Assembly: GCF_009755605.1 (NCBI RefSeq)
Contig: NZ_WPNZ01000014.1
Coordinates: 62,001-126,000, forward strand
Source: Streptomyces typhae
GTDB taxonomy: Bacteria > Actinomycetota > Actinomycetes > Streptomycetales > Streptomycetaceae
Length of the DNA stretch: 64,000 nucleotides
Direction: 5' to 3'
The notes beneath the pieces were generated by a model. It was not told the DNA's origin, did no database searches, and saw nothing but the letters and a program-made list of their open reading frames with translations. Shown here in pieces: positions 58,473 through 64,000 of this stretch. Both the position numbers and the translations under genes were made by a program. How positions within the stretch are numbered: the first letter of the stretch is position 1; the number at the start of each line of letters is the position of its first letter.

Positions 58473-59876
58473 TCAGCGCGGCCCGAGCGTCCAGCGCGGT
58501 CCCGAGGGGCTGTCCTCGATGACGAGGCCCGACTGGCCGAGCTGGTCGCGGATGGCGTCGGCGGTGCCCCAGTCCTTGCGGGCGCGGGCGGACTCGCGCT
58601 GTTCCAGTACGAGGCGTACGAGGGTGTCGACGACGCCGTGCAGATCCTCGCCGCTGTCGCCCTCGCCGCCCGCCCAGTGCGGGTCGAGCGGGTCGAGGCC
58701 GAGGACGCCGAGCATGGCCCGCACCTCGGCGAGGCGCGCCACGGCGGCTTCCTTGTCGTCGGCGGCGAGCGCGGAGTTGCCCTGCCGGACCGTGGTGTGG
58801 ACGATCGCGAGCGCCTGCGGGACGCCGAGGTCGTCGTCCATGGCGTCGGCGAACGCGGGCGGCACCTCGCCCGCGGGGTCGACGACGCCGCCGGCCTTCT
58901 CCACCACGCGCTGCACGAAGCCCTCGATGCGCGCGAACGCGGACTCGGCCTCGCGCAGGGCCTCCTCGCTGTACTCGATCATCGAGCGGTAGTGCGGGGT
59001 GCCCAGGTAGTAGCGCAGGACGATCGGGCGCCACTGCTTGACCATCTCGCTCACGAGCACCGAGTTGCCGAGCGACTTCGACATCTTCTCGCCGCTCATG
59101 GTGACCCAGCCGTTGTGCACCCAGTACCGCGCGAAGGCGTCGCCGAAGGCCTTGGCCTGGGCGATCTCGTTCTCGTGGTGCGGGAAGATCAGGTCGATGC
59201 CGCCGCCGTGGATGTCGAACTCTTCGCCCAGGTACTTGTGGGCCATGGCCGAGCACTCCAGGTGCCAGCCGGGGCGGCCGCGGCCCCAGGGCGTCTCCCA
59301 GCTCGGCTCCCCCGGCTTCGCCGCCTTCCACATGGCGAAGTCGCGCGGGTCGCGCTTGCCGGTCTCGCCCTCGCCCTCGGGCTGGAGGAGGTTGTCCAGC
59401 TCCTGGTTGGAGAGCTCCAGGTAGCCGGGGAAGGACCGCACGTCGAAGTAGACGTTGCCGTCGGCCTCGTAGGCGTGGCCGCGCTCGATCAGGCCGCGCA
59501 TCATCTCGATCATCTCGGTGATGTGGCCGGTGGCGCGGGGCTCGTAGGTGGGGGGCAGGCAGCCGAGGACGTCGTAGCCGCTGTTGAAGGCGCGCTCGTT
59601 CTCGTACCCGATCGACCACCAGGGGCGGCCCTGCTCCGCGGACTTCTTGATGATCTTGTCGTCGATGTCCGTGACATTGCGGATGAACGTCACGTCATAG
59701 CCGCGGTGGGCGAACCAGCGACGCATGATGTCGAAGTTGAGGCCCGACCGGATGTGTCCGATGTGCGGGGCTGCCTGCACCGTGGCGCCGCACAGGTAGA
59801 TCGAGACACAGCCTTCGACGAGGGGGCTGAAGTCACGGATCTGCCGGGCGCTGGTGTCGTACAGGCGAATCGTCAC
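58473..59876 (-). CDS. cysS: Cysteinyl-tRNA synthetase
   Basis: The 467-residue protein has the class I HIGH motif (HIGH at residues 38-41), the zinc Cys29 within YLCGATVQ, the WHLECSAM zinc site, the KMSKSLGN motif near residue 265 and an all-helical anticodon-binding end. It charges tRNA-Cys. GTG 59876 (TIRLYDTSARQIRDF) matches the usual start. Confidence 0.95.
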   Translation of the reverse strand: MTIRLYDTSARQIRDFSPLVEGCVSIYLCGATVQAAPHIGHIRSGLNFDIMRRWFAHRGYDVTFIRNVTDIDDKIIKKSAEQGRPWWSIGYENERAFNSGYDVLGCLPPTYEPRATGHITEMIEMMRGLIERGHAYEADGNVYFDVRSFPGYLELSNQELDNLLQPEGEGETGKRDPRDFAMWKAAKPGEPSWETPWGRGRPGWHLECSAMAHKYLGEEFDIHGGGIDLIFPHHENEIAQAKAFGDAFARYWVHNGWVTMSGEKMSKSLGNSVLVSEMVKQWRPIVLRYYLGTPHYRSMIEYSEEALREAESAFARIEGFVQRVVEKAGGVVDPAGEVPPAFADAMDDDLGVPQALAIVHTTVRQGNSALAADDKEAAVARLAEVRAMLGVLGLDPLDPHWAGGEGDSGEDLHGVVDTLVRLVLEQRESARARKDWGTADAIRDQLGQSGLVIEDSPSGPRWTLGPR

Positions 59877-59979
59877 CACTCCAGGGTAGTGGGCCAAGGG
59901 CAGTGCCCCGCGCCCCCTGGGGGACACAGGGCACACAACTGTGACGTGCCGGTGCCGTGCCGGTGGCCCGCGGGTGCCG

Positions 59980-60384
59980 TCAGAGCCTTCCGGTCACCTT
60001 GCGGGGCGTGACGCGGACGACCACGCGCGGGGCGTCCTGGCCGGCCTGCGGATTGAACTCGGCGTACCGCTGGCCGGTGTACTTGAGCGCCAGCTCGTCG
60101 ATGAGCTCCTGGCCGCCCTCGGAGGAGAGGGTGGCGGTGCCGCGGATCTCCGCGTACGTGTAGGGCGCGTCGAAGGGCTGGAGGAGCACCGTCACGCGCG
60201 GGTCGCGGCGCAGGTTCTTCTCCTTCTGGCGGCCCACGGTGGTGGAGAAGATGACGTCGTCGCCGTCCCGCTTCACCCAGACCGGTGACATCTGGGGGCT
60301 GCCGTCGGGCTGGAGGGTGCCGACGATGATGAAGACCGGGTTGTCGAGGTGCGCCTTGAGGGCGTCGGAGAGTGTTGCGGTCAC
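59980..60384 (-). CDS. PPOX-class F420-dependent oxidoreductase-like protein
   Basis: The 134-residue protein has a split-barrel flavin/F420-binding fold: PVFIIVGTLQPDGSPQMSPVWVKRDGDDVIFSTT, NLRRDPRVTVLLQ and EIRGTATLS. Many actinobacterial members use F420H2 to reduce small substrates. GTG 60384 follows AAGGAGA. Unrelated in function to the neighbouring isoprenoid and tRNA genes. Confidence 0.88.
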   Translation of the reverse strand: MTATLSDALKAHLDNPVFIIVGTLQPDGSPQMSPVWVKRDGDDVIFSTTVGRQKEKNLRRDPRVTVLLQPFDAPYTYAEIRGTATLSSEGGQELIDELALKYTGQRYAEFNPQAGQDAPRVVVRVTPRKVTGRL

Positions 60385-60543
60385 GGTGTCTCCTTGCGGG
60401 GTGCCCGTCCGGGTGGGTGCGGTCGGATATGTCCTGCTGGGTACCCGATCTTCCAGGAGCACACGTGACTGCTCGGGGATATCCACGCCGCGATGCGCCT
60501 GTCGCTGCGGCGCGCTTGTCGCTGCGGCGCGCTGATGCTCGCA

Positions 60544-60579
60544 CGCCGGACGGGCGGGCGGGAATCAGCCCGTCCGGCG
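60544..60579. terminator. Hairpin terminator after ispF
   Basis: A 12-bp stem CGCCGGACGGGC / GCCCGTCCGGCG followed by TTTGAGGACGAG, a repeat-type terminator common in Streptomyces intergenic DNA. Confidence 0.85.
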
Positions 60580-60628
60580 TTTGAGGACGAGGCGCGGAGC
60601 GCCGACAAGGGGGGAGCCCCCGCTCCCG

Positions 60629-61171
60629 CTAACCGGCCGCCCGAACAACGAGCGCTGTGGCCACGGCCGCAAGCCCGTCCCCCCGCCCGGGGAAGCCGAG
60701 CCCGTCGGTGGTCGCACCGGACACCGAGACGGGGGCGCCCGCCGCCTCGGAGAGAACCTTCTGCGCTTCCGCGCGCCGCTTGCCGATCTTCGGGCGGTCC
60801 CCGACGACCTGCACGGCCACATTGCCGATCACGAACCCGGCGTCCCGCACGATCCGCGCCGCCTCGGTGAGCAGCGCGAGCCCGGAGGCGCCGGCCCACT
60901 CGGGGCGCCCGGTGCCGAAGTGCGCGCCGAGGTCGCCGAGCCCGGCGGCGGAGAACAGCGCGTTGCACGCCGCGTGCGCGACGACGTCCGCGTCGGAGTG
61001 CCCGGCGAGGCCGGGCCCCTCCCCCTCCCACTTGAGACCGGCGCACCACAGCTCGCGGCCCTCTTCGAAGGCGTGGATGTCGGTGCCGATGCCGACCTGC
61101 GGCAGCGGAAACGGCGACGTGGGGGTCGCGGAGGTGTGCGCGGTGATGGTGCGCGGTGCGTCAGAAGCCAT
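60629..61171 (-). CDS. ispF: 2-C-methyl-D-erythritol 2,4-cyclodiphosphate synthase
   Basis: The 180-residue protein has the metal-binding GTDIHAF motif near residue 29, GHSDADVVAHAACNALF, and GATTDGLGFPGRGDGLAAVA. It forms the cyclic diphosphate in the MEP isoprenoid pathway. It overlaps ispD by 11 bp and is translated with it. Confidence 0.95.
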   Translation of the reverse strand: MASDAPRTITAHTSATPTSPFPLPQVGIGTDIHAFEEGRELWCAGLKWEGEGPGLAGHSDADVVAHAACNALFSAAGLGDLGAHFGTGRPEWAGASGLALLTEAARIVRDAGFVIGNVAVQVVGDRPKIGKRRAEAQKVLSEAAGAPVSVSGATTDGLGFPGRGDGLAAVATALVVRAAG

Positions 61172-62045
61172 CGTTGGCCCTCCTGCGGGCGAGTACGGCC
61201 TCGGCGAGCACGAGGTCGAGCGGCCGGGTCACCTTGAAGGCCTCTTCGTGGCCGGGTACGAGCACGACGGGCTCGCCGAGCCGTTCCACGAGCCCGGCGT
61301 CGTCCGTGGCGCCGTCGCCGACGACGACGGCTTCATGCGCGCGCAGCAGGGTGGCGTGGTCGAATCCCTGCGGCGTCTGCACGGCGCGCAGCCGGGACCG
61401 GTCGGGGGTGGCGACGACGGGTTCGGGGGCGACCGGGGCGGCGGATCCCGCGGGGGCGGGTTCCGCGGCGGCGGGGGCGACTTCCTTGACCGTGTCGGTG
61501 ACCGGCAGCGCGGGGACCACGGCGGGCGCCCCGTCGCGGACGGCCTCGATGACGCCGTCGACGGTGTCGACGGGGACCAGGGGGCGGGCCGCGTCGTGCA
61601 CGAGCACGATGTCGATGCCGGGCGGCAGCGCGTCCAGACCGAGACGCACGGACTCCTGGCGGGTCGCGCCGCCGGGCACGACGAGGACGTCGGTGCGCTC
61701 GGGCAGGGCGTGGTCGGTGAGGAGGGTCTTGACCTCGGCGGCGCCGTCGGGCGGGGCCACGACCACGACGACCGAGACGGCGCGCGAGGCGGCCATGGCG
61801 CGCACCGCGTGGACGAGCATGGGCGTGCCGTTCAGCGCGCGCAGCGCCTTGGGGGCTCCCGGGCCGAGCCGTACGCCGCGCCCCGCGGCGGGGATCACTG
61901 CCGCGGTGCGGTGCCGGGGGGCCTGGGGCTGCCTTGACTGCTCGGACTGCGCTGGCTGTGCGGGCTGCGCTGGCTGCGCGGACGGGGTGGTCTTGGCGGC
62001 GTTTCCGGGGCCGTGCGGGCCCGCCGCGGTAGATGCGTCAGACAT
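61161..62045 (-). CDS. ispD: 2-C-methyl-D-erythritol 4-phosphate cytidylyltransferase
   Basis: The 294-residue protein has a Gln/Ala/Pro repetitive start (about 45 residues from a short repeat), then AAVIPAAGRGVRLG...PKALRALNGTPML (nucleotide-binding), VLVHDAARPLV and TPQGFDHATLL. It activates MEP with CTP. The 3' end overlaps ispF. Confidence 0.94.
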   Translation of the reverse strand: MSDASTAAGPHGPGNAAKTTPSAQPAQPAQPAQSEQSRQPQAPRHRTAAVIPAAGRGVRLGPGAPKALRALNGTPMLVHAVRAMAASRAVSVVVVVAPPDGAAEVKTLLTDHALPERTDVLVVPGGATRQESVRLGLDALPPGIDIVLVHDAARPLVPVDTVDGVIEAVRDGAPAVVPALPVTDTVKEVAPAAAEPAPAGSAAPVAPEPVVATPDRSRLRAVQTPQGFDHATLLRAHEAVVVGDGATDDAGLVERLGEPVVLVPGHEEAFKVTRPLDLVLAEAVLARRRANDGF

Positions 62046-62476
62046 CGGTTCCGTTCAGGTTTGTGTGCTCGGGCGACGTGGGTATGGCCTGGGGGTACCC
62101 CCTGCTTGAGAGCAGTACGAGGGCTGGGGGAGTGCCGGGCGAGAGCCTTGACCGGACCCTTCCGTGACATCTGGTCGAGCCAGCTGCCCGAGCCCGGCAC
62201 GCCAAAGTACCGGGGGATGATTGTCCGTATCGGGGGCAGACCACCCGGAGAACCGTCGGCGAACCGGGGGTGGACCTCCCGGAAAGAGCCGGGGGCGGAC
62301 CCTCCGGAAATGAGCATGCCGCAGTGCCCGGCAACACCTTTCGGAGTCATCGGGCACCGCGGCAATGTGTCCTTCTCGGATCGCACGCCTCGGCTCATAC
62401 GTCACGCCTGGTCGTGCACTGCTTGATCACGTCGATCAGGCACTGTTCGACCACGTCGGTCACGCAGCTGCGTCGG
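62046..62476. other. Gap between ispD and carD
   Basis: About 430 nt without a gene. It contains a GGGGGTACCCCC palindrome (62091-62102), a short CTGCT-AGCAG hairpin, and three degenerate copies of a 25-nt repeat (about 62231, 62264-62285, 62289-62310, CCGGGGGYGGACC...CCGGAAA). Confidence 0.7.
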
Positions 62477-62959
62477 TCAGGACGCGAGAACCTCGTCGAG
62501 CAGGGCCTCGGCCTTGTCCTCGTTGGTGTTCTCCGCGAGGGCGAGTTCGCTCACCAGGATCTGGCGGGCCTTGGCGAGCATGCGCTTCTCACCTGCGGAC
62601 AGTCCGCGCTCGCGCTCCCGACGCCACAGGTCACGGACCACTTCCGCGACCTTGATGACATCGCCGGAGGCGAGCTTCTCGAGATTTGCCTTGTAACGGC
62701 GCGACCAGTTCGTGGGCTCTTCGGCGTACGGCGCGCGCAGTACTTCGAAGACCCGGTCGAGACCGTCCTGCCCGACCACATCACGCACACCGACGAACTC
62801 CGCATTGTCCGCTGGCACACGTACCGTCAAGTCGCCCTGGGCGACCTTCAGCACCAAGTAGGTCTTGTCCACGCCTTTGATCTGGCGAGTTTCGATGGCC
62901 TCGATCAGCGCGGCCCCGTGATGGGGATAGACCACGGTGTCGCCAACCTTGAACGTCAT
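62477..62959 (-). CDS. carD: CarD-family transcription regulator
   Basis: The 160-residue protein has the CarD RNA-polymerase-interaction Tudor-like domain (TFKVGDTVVYPHHGAALIEAIE...YLVLKVAQGDLTVRVP) and a helical DNA-binding domain with NWSRRYKANLEKLASGDVIKVAEVVRDLWRRERERGLS. It stabilises the open complex at principal-sigma promoters. Preceded by GGAAGGGG. Confidence 0.95.
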   Translation of the reverse strand: MTFKVGDTVVYPHHGAALIEAIETRQIKGVDKTYLVLKVAQGDLTVRVPADNAEFVGVRDVVGQDGLDRVFEVLRAPYAEEPTNWSRRYKANLEKLASGDVIKVAEVVRDLWRRERERGLSAGEKRMLAKARQILVSELALAENTNEDKAEALLDEVLAS

Positions 62960-63686
62960 GTGACAGGTACCCCTTCCGTGGCTATCCAGGGTAACACGGA
63001 TACGGCGTCTTCTGAATGGCGTTTTCGCAGGTCAGGGCATATCTCGGGGCTTGACAACAGCGACAGGAACGTGCTGCGAGAGGGGTGCGGAAGGGGGTAT
63101 TCGCAGGTGGGAGCGGCTGCCGGGTGGAGGTGAAACGTCCACGTTACGCACCCCGGGAGGGCGCCCCAAGGGGACGAACGTCCCGGTTTGCCGGGTTCCC
63201 GTGGGTGAACTTTCGCTACTCCGTTCGGTGACCGACAACACGTACGAGCCGACTAGGTGAATCCGGAATTGATCAAGAGGCGGCGGGCGCCGGTGCGCCG
63301 GAAGCGCGCCCCGATCCACCCCCCGTTAGGCGGTAGTGATCCACCCCCTGTTCCCCCGTCGTTCCCCCCTGATCTCCTGCCCGATCTCGCGCCCGATCTC
63401 CCACCCGATCAATTTCCGGAAGGGTGGCGCATTTCTTGCGGAAAAACGTCCGGGCTCCGTTGCCGACGGTTTTCGGAATGAGCGGCGCGGGGTGAACAGG
63501 GGGTCGCAGGAGGCCATTGGGGCGGCCGGGGCACAAGGCACCTGGGAGGCTCGCGCGCCGCAGGGGCGGGTCGGGTGCGGTGGCGCGGGAACGGCTCGGT
63601 AACCTAAGCCCGCTGACACACCCTTAGGGCGGTCGACCGGCTGCCCGCCATCCGTTACCGCCCTCGTTCTAGGAGTTGCCGCCGCC
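62960..63686. other. Long gap between carD and the lipoprotein gene
   Basis: About 730 nt. No gene is supported; short frames are composition artefacts. It must hold divergent promoters for carD and the lipoprotein. A CCTAAG...CTTAGG inverted repeat lies at about 63602-63627. The middle has a repetitive CCCGATCT stretch. Confidence 0.6.
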
Positions 63687-64000
63687 GTGAGCCGCAGCCT
63701 TCGACGCGGCGCCATCGCCGCCACCGCCCTCGCGTTCTCGCTCGCCTCGCTCACCGCCTGCGGTGCCGGAAACAACGCCGAGACGATCGAGATCAAGCCG
63801 GACAACGCGGCGACCGCCGTCGGTGACATCAAGATCCAGAACGCCATGATCATCACGCAGCCGGACCGGGAGTCGACGGGCCCGGCCGTGGTCGCAGCGA
63901 CGGTCTTCAACAACGGCGACACCCCCCAGACCCTCGACGCGATCACCGTCGACGGCGCCGGCAAGAAGGCCGAGCTCACCCCCGCCAAGGGCGAGAAGAA
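63687..64000 (+). CDS. Lipoprotein (copper-chaperone-like), 3' end outside window
   Basis: The first 104 codons show a basic start, hydrophobic signal core and lipobox (LASLTAC, lipid Cys near residue 25), then IEIKPDNAATAVGDIKIQNAMIITQP and VVAATVFNNGDTPQTLDAITV, which resemble DUF461/PCu(A)C-type lipoproteins. GTG 63687 has AGGAG upstream. Truncated by the window end. Confidence 0.78.
   Translation, partial: MSRSLRRGAIAATALAFSLASLTACGAGNNAETIEIKPDNAATAVGDIKIQNAMIITQPDRESTGPAVVAATVFNNGDTPQTLDAITVDGAGKKAELTPAKGEK

Noticed and set aside
58323..60011. 562-aa plus-strand open frame opposite cysS
   Set aside because: cysS with HIGH and KMSKS motifs is on the minus strand.
63051..63260. 69-aa plus-strand frame starting at a TTGACA string
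   Set aside because: No ribosome site and no recognisable protein features; likely noncoding upstream DNA.

Overview
The window is chromosomal DNA of a Streptomyces-type actinomycete. Base composition is very high in G+C, many genes start with GTG, and the flanking genes are familiar Streptomyces ones: msiK, carD-ispD-ispF-cysS-rlmB, a SigJ/ECF41-type sigma factor and an APH(6)-like kinase. Inserted between the two chromosomal blocks is a complete prophage-like element of about 42.3 kb (9832-52164).

Left chromosomal block (1-9831): a truncated zinc-type dehydrogenase, an Eis-like and a small GNAT acetyltransferase, a GH114-like lipoprotein, an APH(6)-family kinase, a DsbA-like lipoprotein, an EEP-family hydrolase overlapping a YceI protein, and a divergent pair of a carboxymuconolactone decarboxylase-like gene and an ECF41-type sigma factor. 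The last pair faces outward from two identical 26-bp promoter copies arranged as a perfect inverted repeat. The intergenic and even coding DNA of the host blocks is unusually rich in short tandem repeats.

Inserted element (9832-52164): a 47-bp direct repeat (9832-9878 and 52118-52164) contains the 3' part of a tRNA-Thr(TGT) gene. The intact tRNA is at the right end. Inside, from left to right: a tyrosine integrase, a CI-like repressor divergent from a Cro-like/Xis-like operon with three palindromic operators, small early genes including a WhiB-like regulator, a prim-pol/helicase, an iteron-rich noncoding stretch, and a DECH-box helicase. Next comes a module normally found in actinomycete integrative and conjugative elements (AICEs): Spd-like membrane proteins, a Nudix hydrolase and a TraB/TraSA-type FtsK DNA translocase, followed by a CTAG-rich repeat cluster that looks like a clt transfer locus. 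The second half is a full siphovirus morphogenesis set: HNH endonuclease, terminases, SPP1-type portal, MuF-like protein, scaffold, P22-like coat, connectors, tail tube, frameshifted tail chaperones, tape measure, minor tail proteins with a poly-gamma-glutamate hydrolase domain, a beta-helix tailspike, amidase/LysM endolysin and holin. At the right end is a lysogeny-type accessory region with an XRE-TPR regulator, two paralogous small proteins flanking a Cys-rich peptide, and another XRE regulator.

The most interesting feature is this combination. The replication (prim-pol), Nudix, Spd and TraB parts resemble an AICE, while packaging, capsid, tail and lysis genes are those of a tailed phage, all inside one att-bounded unit. 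The element could in principle move both as a virion and by TraB-type double-stranded DNA transfer between mycelia.

Right chromosomal block (52193-64000): msiK with a plausible promoter and a DasR-like site, a small secreted protein, a sugar nucleotidyltransferase, a DoxX-family membrane protein, rlmB, cysS, an F420/PPOX-type oxidoreductase, the overlapping ispF/ispD pair, carD, and the start of a lipoprotein gene that runs off the window.
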